Shown in pieces: positions 33,241 through 42,404 of a stretch of DNA of 64,000 bases (the first letter of the stretch is position 1; each line of letters begins with the position of its first letter). The stretch is taken from contig NZ_CP174509.1 of the NCBI RefSeq assembly GCF_045920555.1, forward strand, positions 4,960,001 through 5,024,000, in the 5' to 3' direction. This DNA is from Pseudalkalibacillus sp045920555. GTDB taxonomy: Bacteria > Bacillota > Bacilli > Bacillales > Fictibacillaceae. The position numbers and the translations under genes were made by a program. Under the pieces are notes generated by a model, which was not told where the DNA came from, ran no database searches, and was given only the letters and a program-made list of their open reading frames with translations.

Positions 33241-34704
33241 ATGGCTGTTAAACCATTGATGGAAAAGGTTGATGGAATATTTATTGAGGGTCAGGAAATA
33301 GAAGCTTCCGAAACGAAAAGCTTATATAATCCTGCTAAGGTAGATGAACAAGTTGGTGAAATCACGGTTGGAGATGCTTCTCATGTCAAACAGGCTGTTG
33401 AAGCAGCAGAACGGAGTTGGAAGGATTGGCGTAATAAACCTATAGAAGACCGGGCTCGTCATCTAGTTGAAATTTCAGATTACATAGAAGCTAATTTGAA
33501 TGAACTTTGTCATCTTCTCGTGCTGGAGCATGGAAAGACTCTGGAAGAAGCAGCTATCGATTTAAAGGCCGCAGTTGGAACATTACGATATTATGCAGGG
33601 TTAACGAATGTCATGGATGAGAAAACGGTGGAAAATCATCAGGGAACGATGGTATTGACCCGTCACTCATTAGGGGTTGTGTCCATCATCGTTCCCTGGA
33701 ATTTTCCAATCATACTTGCCTTTTTGATGTTGGCTCCTTCATTACTGGCAGGAAACACCGTAGTGATCAAGCCACCTTCTTTTGTACCTTTGACACTTAC
33801 AAAAATTTTAAAACATTTCGCTAGACAACTTCCAGAAGGTGTATTGAATATCGTCACTGGATCTGGTTCAACAGTCGGTAAGGAAATGGTTGAACATCCG
33901 AAGGTCCGTAAGGTTGCGTTCACAGGAAGCACAGATACTGGACGTACGATCATGGCAGGGGCTTCTAAAACCATCAAGAAGCTCAGCATGGAGCTTGGTG
34001 GAAACGATGCAGCAATCTTTTTGAAGGATAAGCCGATCACGGAGGATCTTATTCAAAACGCTATCCTATCTACCTTTACTGCTTGCGGACAAATTTGTTA
34101 TTCGATTAAGCGGATCTATGTTCATCGTGATAACTATGAGACCTTTGTTAAGAAGTATACAGAGGCCGCCAGCAAACTTGTCGTCGGATCTGGCTTGGAT
34201 AGTAAAGTAGATATGGGACCGATCAATAATAAACCGCAATACGAAAGTGTGCAGGACCTGATCGAAAGAACAAAACAGACAGAAGCTGTGATCAAAGAGG
34301 TCGGTACATTTGCAGAAGGAGTAGGAAAGGCTGATGGGTATTTCATTTTGCCGACCATAGTTACAAATGTAAATAATTCTGATCCAATCGTACAGGAGGA
34401 ACAGTTTGGACCCGTGATCCCTATTATGCCTTTTGATTCGGAAGAGGAAGTAGTCGAGTTGGTGAATGATTCCGAATTTGGGTTAGCTAATTCAGTATGG
34501 ACTTCAGACGAGGACCATGGCTTCGAATTGGGAAGAAAGCTGGAGTCTGGCAGTGTATTCATCAATACCCATCGTTTAGGTGCTTCAGCTGCGAACATGC
34601 CTTTTGGTGGTTTCAAGCAAAGTGGAATCGGAAGAGGACATGGAGTCGAAGCCGTCCATGAACATACTGAATTACAGGCTCGTATTCTCAGAAAAGATAT
34701 GTAA
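33241..34704 (+). CDS. Aldehyde dehydrogenase, aromatic-module copy 2
   Basis: A 487-residue aldehyde dehydrogenase with PWNFP, FTGSTDTG, the catalytic Glu in ELGGNDA and the catalytic Cys in CGQICYSIKR. It belongs to the same subgroup as the enzyme at 19624-21066. It is a single-gene unit divergent from the gentisate operon and shares its operator. The hydroxycinnamoyl-CoA lyase at 39656-40528 would produce 4-hydroxybenzaldehyde or vanillin, which this enzyme could oxidise to the benzoate; that link is inference. Confidence 0.9.
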   Translation: MAVKPLMEKVDGIFIEGQEIEASETKSLYNPAKVDEQVGEITVGDASHVKQAVEAAERSWKDWRNKPIEDRARHLVEISDYIEANLNELCHLLVLEHGKTLEEAAIDLKAAVGTLRYYAGLTNVMDEKTVENHQGTMVLTRHSLGVVSIIVPWNFPIILAFLMLAPSLLAGNTVVIKPPSFVPLTLTKILKHFARQLPEGVLNIVTGSGSTVGKEMVEHPKVRKVAFTGSTDTGRTIMAGASKTIKKLSMELGGNDAAIFLKDKPITEDLIQNAILSTFTACGQICYSIKRIYVHRDNYETFVKKYTEAASKLVVGSGLDSKVDMGPINNKPQYESVQDLIERTKQTEAVIKEVGTFAEGVGKADGYFILPTIVTNVNNSDPIVQEEQFGPVIPIMPFDSEEEVVELVNDSEFGLANSVWTSDEDHGFELGRKLESGSVFINTHRLGASAANMPFGGFKQSGIGRGHGVEAVHEHTELQARILRKDM

Positions 34705-34722
34705 CCCTCATCATTTAACTAA

Positions 34723-34800
34723 GGGGCTGACTCTGTCCGGACTGAATAATGTTAAGAACAATCGTGATTTTCAACATAATATTCCCTTTGAGTCAACCCC
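34723..34800 (+). other. Long-range inverted repeat after the aldehyde dehydrogenase gene
   Basis: GGGGCTGACTC (34723-34733) and GAGTCAACCCC (34790-34800) can pair across a 56-base loop. The arms resemble the GGGGCTGACA terminator stem at 23391, so this may be a terminator stem with an inserted or expanded loop. Confidence 0.45.
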
Positions 34801-34927
34801 GTCTGTTTGTTTCTCATTACGATAGAAGGTTACAGTAACATGTAAGTTCTTTATAACTTATATGTATGCTATTATTTGTTCCAAGCTTTTACAATGGGGT
34901 TATAACCTATAAATATTAAAAAAATAA

Positions 34928-34962
34928 TAAAGCACATTCCCAAAACTGAAATGTGCTTTTTT
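34928..34962. terminator. Bidirectional terminator
   Basis: AAGCACATT (34930-34938) pairs with AATGTGCTT (34950-34958), with T-runs on both strands, between the convergent aldehyde dehydrogenase and TAXI receptor genes. Confidence 0.85.
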
Positions 34963-35002
34963 GCTGATGATCAACCTATCAAAATACCGATACGACTTGA
35001 CG

Positions 35003-36076
35003 TTATTCCAATAATTCCTGCTGAATCTTTTCTACCTTATCATTCCAGAGACCCTTATCCTTATAGAATTGAATTGCTCCAGGGTGATAAGGAATCGTCG
35101 GTTCTGGATCGAACATCGCCTCTGGAGTCCATTGTTTGAACCATACATGAATCGGATGTAATTCTTCGTATTTTTCCCATAATGTTTCCATTATTTCATA
35201 CACTGTCTCTTCTGATAAGTGAGTGGTTCCCACCAATTGTAGCGCATACTGGACTCCGGTCGTTTCTTTACTGATGTAACCGCTAGGTTCGATTACGGTC
35301 ACTTTTGCTCCTGGAAGGTGGGAAGAAAGCTGCTCCTTCACATCTTCCGAAACCTGATCGATTTGGTCAGGAGATACACCTTCTAGAAAGTTTAATGGTT
35401 TCAGCCCAACTGCATTGTGAACTTCTGCAATTACTGGGGTTGAAGGCACCAATGCATAAGCCGCATCTAGATTATTATCCTGTAACGCTTTGATTGCATC
35501 GACAGTAGATGCTGCCGGAACCTTTTTCACATCTTCCCATGATAGACCATTAATAGCCAACCCTGCATCTAATAGAGCAACTACCGATGCCGATCCAGGA
35601 TACTCTGCTGCAACCCTTTTTCCCTTCAAGTCAGAAATGGTTTCAATTTCCGATTCTTTTCGAACTACAAATCCAGGCGTTTTCAAATTGTTACCTGACA
35701 CAAGAAGCCGTATATTCTTCATTTCTTCAAAACCTTTGTCCCCTCTATACCCCCATGCCAATTCTGGTTGTGTCGCAATACCTAATTGAATTTCCCCTCT
35801 ATTCAGCATTGGACCCCATGCAGATAATCCATTGAAAGGTTTGACAGATGCTTTGACATCAGAATTTGAACTGATCACTTTGGCCAGACCATTCCCGACA
35901 GCATTTATCGAGCCCCCAACTGGTGTAGTACCAAACGTAATCACACCGTCATCCTTCGAAGAACTGCCTTCACCTTTGCTATTATCGCCATTTGCTGAAT
36001 TACAAGCTGTTAAGAGTACAATCAGTAATAGGACTATGAGAACCTGTGAGATCTTCCTTTCAGATAGCTTATACAT
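35003..36076 (-). CDS. TAXI-family TRAP solute receptor lipoprotein, copy 2, without permease
   Basis: A 357-residue TAXI receptor with lipobox LTAC, anchor Cys25 and a mature domain opening with VITFGTTPVGGSINAVGNGLA. It is strongly similar to copy 1 at 16350-17438, including the conserved C-terminal PEPTIPYHPGAIQFYKDKGLWN stretch. No TRAP permease gene accompanies it, in front or behind. It may deliver a second ligand to the permease at 17551-19551. ATG 36076 follows AAGGGGG. The 212-bp gap upstream holds nothing recognisable beyond its likely promoter. Confidence 0.9.
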   Translation of the reverse strand: MYKLSERKISQVLIVLLLIVLLTACNSANGDNSKGEGSSSKDDGVITFGTTPVGGSINAVGNGLAKVISSNSDVKASVKPFNGLSAWGPMLNRGEIQLGIATQPELAWGYRGDKGFEEMKNIRLLVSGNNLKTPGFVVRKESEIETISDLKGKRVAAEYPGSASVVALLDAGLAINGLSWEDVKKVPAASTVDAIKALQDNNLDAAYALVPSTPVIAEVHNAVGLKPLNFLEGVSPDQIDQVSEDVKEQLSSHLPGAKVTVIEPSGYISKETTGVQYALQLVGTTHLSEETVYEIMETLWEKYEELHPIHVWFKQWTPEAMFDPEPTIPYHPGAIQFYKDKGLWNDKVEKIQQELLE

Positions 36077-36288
36077 TCGTTGGATTCCCCCTTATAAATT
36101 TGTATTGACGGAAAACAATCAAAGCAATGTTCCTCCTGCAACTCCTTGTCACCATGTTTCCGCTTTTGGTATAAGTAATAAACGATCGTATTCAATGAGC
36201 ATTTTTTCAACTAACCGGTCCTCCATCCATTCACTAGACCTGCCTATCATTGACTAATCGATATAAAAGCGTTCTGTGATTTTGAATT

Positions 36289-37458
36289 TTAACTAGACTT
36301 TCCGACTTTAACGTGTCCCTTCAACAGGTTATAGGCAATCGTCCGACGTAAAATTTCATCCGTCCCTTCAAAAACCCGAAATTTCCTTATCGTACGGTAC
36401 CAGCGTTCGATTGGGAATTCTTTCGTAATTCCCATGCCTCCATGAATCTGTAAGACACGGTCCACTACCCTTTGGACCATGTTCGTACTGTATAGCTTGG
36501 AAATGGAAGCATGATGTCTTCTTGCGTCACGTTCAATCTCAGCAAGATATGCCGAGTGGAGCACTAAACCTTTTGCAGCTTCAATTTCTACGGCTGAATC
36601 CGCGATCATCCATTGTATAGCTTGATAATCTGCTATCGGCTTACCGAATGTCATCCTTGAATTGGCCTGTTCGACTCCCATCTGAAGGAGCCTTTCCGCA
36701 ATACCTATGGACCAGGCCCCAATTTTTACGCGGCCTAAAGTAATCCATTTCATGGCTAATTCGAATCCCTTTCCTAATTCACCAAGGATATTCTCTTCAG
36801 GAACTTTTACCTTGTCAAATATGAGAGAATTCACCTGCCAATCATCCATTGTCGGTATAGGCTCATGACGCCATCCCATTTCCCGATCCACTAAAAAACA
36901 CGTTACACCGCCGCGTCCGCCCTTTTCCTTATCTGTTACGGCAAAAACCATTGCAAAGTCTGCTTTATGTGCCCGGGTAATGAATATTTTCTCACCATTG
37001 AGAATCCAATGATTCCCTTCTTTGACAGCACTCATTTTTATATTCCTCGCATCTGACCCTGCCCCAGGTTCCGTCAGTGCAAAACAGCAATTCCGCTCTC
37101 CATTGATTACAGGGAACAGGTATTTTTCCTTCTGTTTTTCATCACAGTTGAATAGTATATTGTCGGCATCACCGGCAAATGTAAAAGGAATGAATGTTTT
37201 TCCTAACTCCATGTTGATCAAAGTCGTCATAAAAGGACCGAGATCGCTTCCTCCATACTCTTCAGGTGTATTGATCCCCCAAAAACCGTGATCCTTCGCT
37301 TTCATTTGTAGTTCCATAATTTTATCGTCGGAAATTCCCGGGCGACCTTCCCGTTCATTTCTCATAAAATCCTGTTCAAGTGGAAAAAGTTCCTTCTGCA
37401 CAAATTCTCTGACGGTCTCCTGCACCATCTTTTGTTCTTCCGTTAAATTGAAATCCAA
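36289..37458 (-). CDS. Acyl-CoA dehydrogenase
   Basis: A 389-residue flavoprotein dehydrogenase. Seen: the CFALTEPGAGSD flavin-contact motif, EKIFITRAHKADF, the QAIQWMIADSAVEIEAAKGL helix and the C-terminal QIHGGMGITKEFPIERWYR segment. It is the last gene of the operon beginning with the hydroxycinnamoyl-CoA hydratase/lyase and the FerA-type ligase. A likely role is dehydrogenation of a phenylpropanoyl-CoA to the cinnamoyl-CoA that the lyase uses, widening the range to saturated side chains (inference). The start is TTG 37458, seven bases after GGAGG. Confidence 0.9.
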   Translation of the reverse strand: MDFNLTEEQKMVQETVREFVQKELFPLEQDFMRNEREGRPGISDDKIMELQMKAKDHGFWGINTPEEYGGSDLGPFMTTLINMELGKTFIPFTFAGDADNILFNCDEKQKEKYLFPVINGERNCCFALTEPGAGSDARNIKMSAVKEGNHWILNGEKIFITRAHKADFAMVFAVTDKEKGGRGGVTCFLVDREMGWRHEPIPTMDDWQVNSLIFDKVKVPEENILGELGKGFELAMKWITLGRVKIGAWSIGIAERLLQMGVEQANSRMTFGKPIADYQAIQWMIADSAVEIEAAKGLVLHSAYLAEIERDARRHHASISKLYSTNMVQRVVDRVLQIHGGMGITKEFPIERWYRTIRKFRVFEGTDEILRRTIAYNLLKGHVKVGKSS

Positions 37459-37501
37459 ACCTTCTCCTCCTCTATGACAATTGATTGGACTTGAATAATC
37501 A

Positions 37502-39666
37502 CTATCGTATACTTAATTCCTTAGTAGAATCCCCACTTGTTATGATTAATGCATCAAAAGCCATAACACCTTGTCCTTCCGGATACACAACTAACGGGTT
37601 AATATCGATCTCTTCAATAGCTGGTGATGACAACATGATTTCTCCGACAAGCTTAATAACCTTTGCTAGTGCCTTAACATCAGCCGGCTTGGTTCCTCGA
37701 AAACCACGTACAAGTGGACCTGCCTTCAATTGAAGGATTTCTTCGACAATCTCTTCCTCTGTGAGTTTTGGAGAAATAAAACGGGCATCCTTGAATAACT
37801 CAATCCAGACACCGCCAGATCCAACCATGACAACCGGCCCCCAATCAGGATCCCTTTTAGCCCCGACTACCATTTCAATCCCTTGTTCGCCCATTTTCTC
37901 TACTAAAACACCCTCCAAAGCAAGATCCGGCAAAGATAAATATAAATTGTTCGATAGGCGGTCCCATGCGTCGTCTAGCTCTTTTTCATTATTGATACCG
38001 ATAATGACGCCGCCAATATCGCTTTTATGCTTCAATTTGCTTGATATCGCCTTGATGACGACTGGATAACCTAACCGTTCAGCAAGTATGAATGCCTCAT
38101 CTTTATTTTGTACCAGATCTCCCTTAGGAGTAATGACTCCAGCTTTTTCAAAAAAGAGTTTCGCTGTGTATTCATTAAAGGGGTCCTTAAACAATCCAGT
38201 GTCGGGAATGCTGTAGTTCTGCGGCTTTCTATCTTTGATCCTTCTCAACATCTGTCCATGTTCAGTGATACGAGCAAGTGCTCTTATTGCACGTTCTGGT
38301 GAACGGAATAGCGGGATGTTATGTCCCTTCATTTCTTGTACCAATTCCTCGGCCAATTCTGATCCTTCCCCCATCAGGACAAGGGCAGTTGGTTTATCAG
38401 AATTCCTAACTGCTTTTAGTACTGATCTGCCTTTAACAAGACCAATTTCTGGAGTACCAGGAAGTACGGATATGATCAAACTGCCTATTTCCTGATCATT
38501 CAAAAATGCATTTGCATTATTCGAGTAAAGAGAACTGTCCATAAGAGCTTGAGCTGTAACATCGAGAGGATTTGTAATTGAAGCGAATTCCGGAAACTTT
38601 TCACTTACTGTTTGATATGTAGACTCCGACATTTCAGGCAAATCTAAACCAACTTCTTCACAAAAGTCGAGTGCGAAGCCCTTGAAAGCACCTGAGTCTG
38701 TCAATATTGCAGCACCCTTTTCCGGGGCTTTGTCAAATGAAGTTAATAGCCATGCACAGTCAACCAGCTCTTCCATAGTGTCTACCAATAACACACCCTC
38801 AGTTTGAGCAAAGTCTCTATCACTGTATAATCACCAGCTAAAGAGCCAGTATGTGATTGTGCTGCTTCTCGTGAAGCATTGCTTTTTCCTGGATGGAGGA
38901 GTATGATCGGTTTGTTTTCTTTTCTTGCCTTTTTTGCAAGACTAAGAAATAATTGAGGCCGTCTGATATGTTCAACATACATAGCTATGGATTTCGTGTT
39001 TTGGTCTTCGATTAGATAGTCCAGGTAATCCTCTACCCCGACCACGACTTCTTTTCCTGTAGAAATTGCATAAGTTAAAGGAATGCCTCGTGCCTGACTT
39101 GTTTCTCTTATACTCGACATCATCCCGCCGCTTTGGGTTAAAATACCTAAGCCCGGGGCACTTACTGGAGGCATTTTAAGACCAGGAGCAAAAGTGAGGG
39201 GCACTGGGGACACAAAATTCGTCAGTCCCATACAGTTTGGACCTCCCACGAACACTCCGGTTTCATGGTATATTTCTCTAAGTTTTTGTTGGGCTAAGAT
39301 GCCCTCATCACCTGCTTCAGCAAATCCCGCTGCAAAAACCATTACAGACTTAGCGTCTCTACGAGCACAAGCTTCAACAGATTCTACTACAGCTGATTGA
39401 GGAACACACAGTACAACAGTGTCAATACCCTTGGGCAATTCATCAATTGACTTCAGACAGGATATTCCTTCAATATCATCCTGACTTCTGCTTACTATGT
39501 GGACATTTCCCTCGTATTGGAAGTTTTTCAAATAATTCAATACCCTTAATCCTGCGGATCCTTTCTTCGTTGAAACGCCTACAATCCCTATTGATTTTGG
39601 TTTAAGCAGATACTCGACGGGAACAATATATCCGTTGTTGGACTGATTTGTGAATTTATGACTCAC
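37502..39666 (-). pseudogene. ADP-forming acyl-CoA synthetase (FerA-type feruloyl-CoA synthetase), split by a frameshift
   Basis: Two overlapping frames together make one ADP-forming acyl-CoA ligase of about 720 residues. The first (39666-38782) has the CoA-binding Rossmann domain and the succinyl-CoA-ligase-like domain (GIVGVSTKKGSAGLRVL, LHPGKSNASREAAQSHTGSLAGD with the phosphorylated-His region). The second (38794-37502) holds the rest and the ATP-grasp domain. The break lies near 38800-38825, where one extra base would restore ETL-AQTEGVLLVDTMEEL. No classical slippery heptamer is seen, so this is a mutation or a sequencing error. Sphingobium FerA belongs to this family. GTG 39666 overlaps the lyase gene and follows GGAGGG. 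Confidence 0.82.
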
Positions 39667-40528
39667 GCTTATATCCCTCCAGCCCTGGGCGATATGTCTT
39701 ATCATCCAGAAATTGCTTCAACCCTTTTTGACGTCCTCCTTCAGGGTCAAGAGATATTTGTTGTTCCTGCTTAGCGAATAAGTATTCTTCAGCAGTTTCC
39801 CAATCCAAATCCCTTGAGTATTTATAAGCATTTTTTGCGGCTTGGAGGACAGTCGGATTTTTACTTAACAACACCTTTGCAAGCTGCCTGGTACGTTCTC
39901 TCAATTGATCCCTTGGAACGGATTCATTAACGAGTCCTGTCTCCGCAGCTTTTTTACCATCGAAGGGCTCTCCCGTCATTATGTAATATAGTGCGTCCCT
40001 TTGATTCATCACTGCAGCAACAGCACGTGTCACATTTCCAGCAGGAATGATACCCCAGTTTATTTCTGACAAGCCGAATTTGGCCTCATCTGCTGCAATT
40101 GCTAAATCGCATGAAATCATCGGTGTAAAGCCACCGCCAAAACACCATCCATTAACCATCGCAATGGTTGGTTTGGAGTAATTTTTCAGTTTTCTCCACT
40201 GCCAATTCGTTGCAGTCTTTCGTACTTTCGCAATTTCAACAGGGGTCATATCCGTGTTTTCAACATCTCTGAAATATTCCTTCAAATCCATTCCTGCTGT
40301 AAATGAGTCCCCTGCACCTGTCAAGACAATGACCCCGCAGCGCTTATCTATTTCCAGTTGATCTAATACTTCATTCATTTCTGTATTCAATTCAGGATTC
40401 ATTGCATTCCGTTTTTCTGGACGGTTTAAAGTCACCCAGGCGATACCTTCTTCAAATTCAACCAATACATTCTTTCCACCAGGTATCGGTTTTTCATTCA
40501 CTTGTTGACTTCTAAGTTCATTAGCCAT
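39656..40528 (-). CDS. ech: p-Hydroxycinnamoyl-CoA hydratase/lyase (feruloyl-CoA hydratase/lyase)
   Basis: A 290-residue crotonase-fold enzyme whose sequence follows the feruloyl/p-coumaroyl-CoA hydratase-lyase of Pseudomonas closely: GMDLKEYFRDV (79-89), KPTIAMVNGWCFGGGF (119-134), GLSEINWGI with the catalytic Glu155, YYIMTGEPFDGKKAAE, and a C-terminal GGRQKGLKQFLDDK...PGLEGYK. It hydrates the side-chain double bond of coumaroyl- or feruloyl-CoA and splits it into acetyl-CoA and 4-hydroxybenzaldehyde or vanillin. It heads the operon lyase, CoA ligase, acyl-CoA dehydrogenase and is divergent from IclR regulator 4. This is the most specific functional call in the window. Confidence 0.92.
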   Translation of the reverse strand: MANELRSQQVNEKPIPGGKNVLVEFEEGIAWVTLNRPEKRNAMNPELNTEMNEVLDQLEIDKRCGVIVLTGAGDSFTAGMDLKEYFRDVENTDMTPVEIAKVRKTATNWQWRKLKNYSKPTIAMVNGWCFGGGFTPMISCDLAIAADEAKFGLSEINWGIIPAGNVTRAVAAVMNQRDALYYIMTGEPFDGKKAAETGLVNESVPRDQLRERTRQLAKVLLSKNPTVLQAAKNAYKYSRDLDWETAEEYLFAKQEQQISLDPEGGRQKGLKQFLDDKTYRPGLEGYKRES

Positions 40529-40695
40529 CTCTCATTCCCCATTTCCTATTTTTAGTATGAAAAACTACGCCTTCTTAAAAATGAGTTGTTCAACTCACTA
40601 TTGTCCTTGCGTAAAAATTTATCAAATATTCGGACTATTGTTAATATTGTTTTTTATTTTCAGTCCTGCTTGTATTATTAATGGAGAATCCATAT

Positions 40696-40726
40696 AATCA
40701 ATTAATGAAGCCACTATTAATTGATT
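40696..40726. promoter_or_regulatory. Inverted repeat in the divergent lyase/IclR promoter region
   Basis: AATCAATTAAT (40696-40706) and ATTAATTGATT (40716-40726) are perfect 11-bp inverted arms nine bases apart. A second small palindrome GAGTTGTTCAACTC lies at about 40.58-40.60 kb. The 256-bp gap holds no other gene. Probable IclR operator. Confidence 0.55.
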
Positions 40727-40784
40727 TTCAGAATAAAAGATAGCCCGTTATTAAAGAGAGATTCATGTTTTTAGGGGGAAGTAT

Positions 40785-41555
40785 ATGAGAAAAGTAAATA
40801 TGAAACCGATCCTTTCGGTAGAACGAGCAGTTGATATTTTATTTGCATTTTCATCTCAAAAAAAAGAAATGACTGTTGAAGAGATTTCTAACATAACCCA
40901 GATACCGAACTCGACCGTTTATCGGATATTATGCACACTAGAAAGCAAAAAAATGGTTCAATTTGATGAAAAAACATTGGGATACAAACCGGGGTTGAAA
41001 CTTTTCGAGCTAGGTTCTTTTCTACCTAATGTACTGGATGTAAGGGAAGAAGCAAAGGAACTATTGGACAAGCTTCATTATGAAACAGGACAAACTGTCG
41101 TTATGGCTGTACGTGACGATGATCAAATTCTATATATTTATAAAAAGGAAAAAGAAGGTGAAGGTCTAAAATATGTGTCGGTTGTCGGTCAGCGCCGACA
41201 TTTTCTATATGGAGTCGTCGGTCCTGCAATACTTGCCTTCATGCCGGAAAAGACTGTGGAACAAGTTATGAATAGACCCATACCCCAAAACTCTCCTTAT
41301 CCTCTTAATGAGAAAGAGAACGTTTTGAAGCAGCTGCAACAAATAAGAGAACAAAAACTCTATGTGGACCATAATAAACATTCTAAAGGTGTAACAGGTA
41401 TCAGTGCTCCCATCTTCAATATGTACGGTGAGGCAATTGCCGCCTTTGCAGTGATTGGACCCACGATTCAATTTGATCATGTACTGCAAAGATTCGAAAA
41501 ACTAGTCTATGAAACATCCAAAAAAATTTCATCTAAGATGGGTTATCGATATTGA
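40785..41555 (+). CDS. IclR-family regulator 4
   Basis: A 256-residue IclR regulator with winged helix (MTVEEISNITQIPNSTVYRIL) and effector domain (VVGQRRHFLYGVVGPAIL, GVTGISAPIFNMYGEAIAAF). It pairs with regulator 1 as a paralogue. It is divergent from the hydroxycinnamoyl-CoA lyase operon and likely controls it in response to a hydroxycinnamate or its CoA ester. ATG 40785 follows AGGGGG. Confidence 0.9.
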   Translation: MRKVNMKPILSVERAVDILFAFSSQKKEMTVEEISNITQIPNSTVYRILCTLESKKMVQFDEKTLGYKPGLKLFELGSFLPNVLDVREEAKELLDKLHYETGQTVVMAVRDDDQILYIYKKEKEGEGLKYVSVVGQRRHFLYGVVGPAILAFMPEKTVEQVMNRPIPQNSPYPLNEKENVLKQLQQIREQKLYVDHNKHSKGVTGISAPIFNMYGEAIAAFAVIGPTIQFDHVLQRFEKLVYETSKKISSKMGYRY

Positions 41556-41611
41556 AAGATTGCATCCTTCCTATCGCCCCAATGATGCAGAATAATACTT
41601 GAACCAATAAC

Positions 41612-41645
41612 AAGGACTGACTCATGCTCTTTGAGTCAGTCCATT
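41612..41645. terminator. Bidirectional terminator
   Basis: GGACTGACTC (41614-41623) and GAGTCAGTCC (41633-41642) form a 10-bp stem between the convergent IclR and universal stress protein genes. Confidence 0.75.
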
Positions 41646-41685
41646 ATATTTAATCATACGTTATCTATTTTTCTTTCATAATAGG

Positions 41686-42108
41686 CTATTTGACTACTAG
41701 AACTGTACAGGTTGCCTTCGATACAACCTTTCGACTGACACTGCTTGAAAATAGCCTTTTCCAGCCACCAAGCCCACGGCTTCCCATGACGATCATATCT
41801 ATTTCATTTTTCTTCGCATATCGGCAGATTGTTGCAGCTGGATCTCCCGCTAATAATTCCATTCTGGGGAGCGGATCATAGCCTTGTTCAGAGGCTCCTT
41901 CTCTGCTTTCCAAGAAGGGCATCGCTTGAAATGAACCTGTGCTAAATAGGTCCTCCTCCATCCGATATGGAAGGACTGCAGTCTCCTCCATAACATATAC
42001 AAGGGTCAATTCTCCATTATGTTTTTTTGCCAACTCAACACCAAATTCTATAGCTTGCTTACTTGAATTGGATTCATTGGTGGCGACTAGAATGTTTTTA
42101 TATATCAT
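41686..42108 (-). CDS. Universal stress protein, UspA family
   Basis: A 140-residue UspA-domain protein: N-terminal ILVATNESNSSKQAIEF, and the C-terminal nucleotide-binding loop GSRGLGGWKRLFSSSVS, a variant of G-2X-G-9X-G(S/T) with Ser in place of one Gly. Such proteins bind ATP or AMP and modulate stress tolerance. It is monocistronic, between two terminators, and may simply be a passenger in the aromatic region; aromatic acids are membrane stressors, so co-location could be meaningful. ATG 42108 follows AAGGGGGG. Confidence 0.9.
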   Translation of the reverse strand: MIYKNILVATNESNSSKQAIEFGVELAKKHNGELTLVYVMEETAVLPYRMEEDLFSTGSFQAMPFLESREGASEQGYDPLPRMELLAGDPAATICRYAKKNEIDMIVMGSRGLGGWKRLFSSSVSRKVVSKATCTVLVVK

Positions 42109-42278
42109 GGTTCCCCCCTTTTCTTATGCTGACTTATGGTTGAAAGCTCCTATTTGCATTGTCTCTTTTTTTACGATTAATTGATTTATTATCATTATAA
42201 ATCTTCACTTACCTATTCACAATATTCCAAATTTTCAAGTTAAATCACATTAGAAACGGTAAATAGAAAGGAATTTCC

Positions 42279-42301
42279 AAAAAGCCGGGGAGATGACTCC
42301 C
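42279..42301 (-). terminator. Possible terminator of the amidohydrolase operon
   Basis: On the minus strand GGGAG, a short loop and CTCCC are followed by CGGCTTTTT, about 105 bp after the amidohydrolase stop. The stem is short. The rest of the gap 42109-42404 shows nothing else. Confidence 0.4.
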
Positions 42302-42404
42302 ATGACATTCATATAAATCCATTTCATGTTACATAGTTGGATAGTAAATCTGCTGATCCCTCAAACGTAATCATCTGAAAGATGCCTTCTCGACCTAGAA
42401 TTTT

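Noticed and set aside
37507..37512. GTATAC near the end of the FerA-type ligase gene
   Set aside because: Inside coding sequence and without the TTGG/CCAA flanks, so not counted with the operator set.
38782..38830. Programmed frameshift in the FerA-type ligase
   Set aside because: The shift would have to be -1, but no X-XXY-YYZ slippery sequence or obvious stimulatory structure is visible at the overlap.
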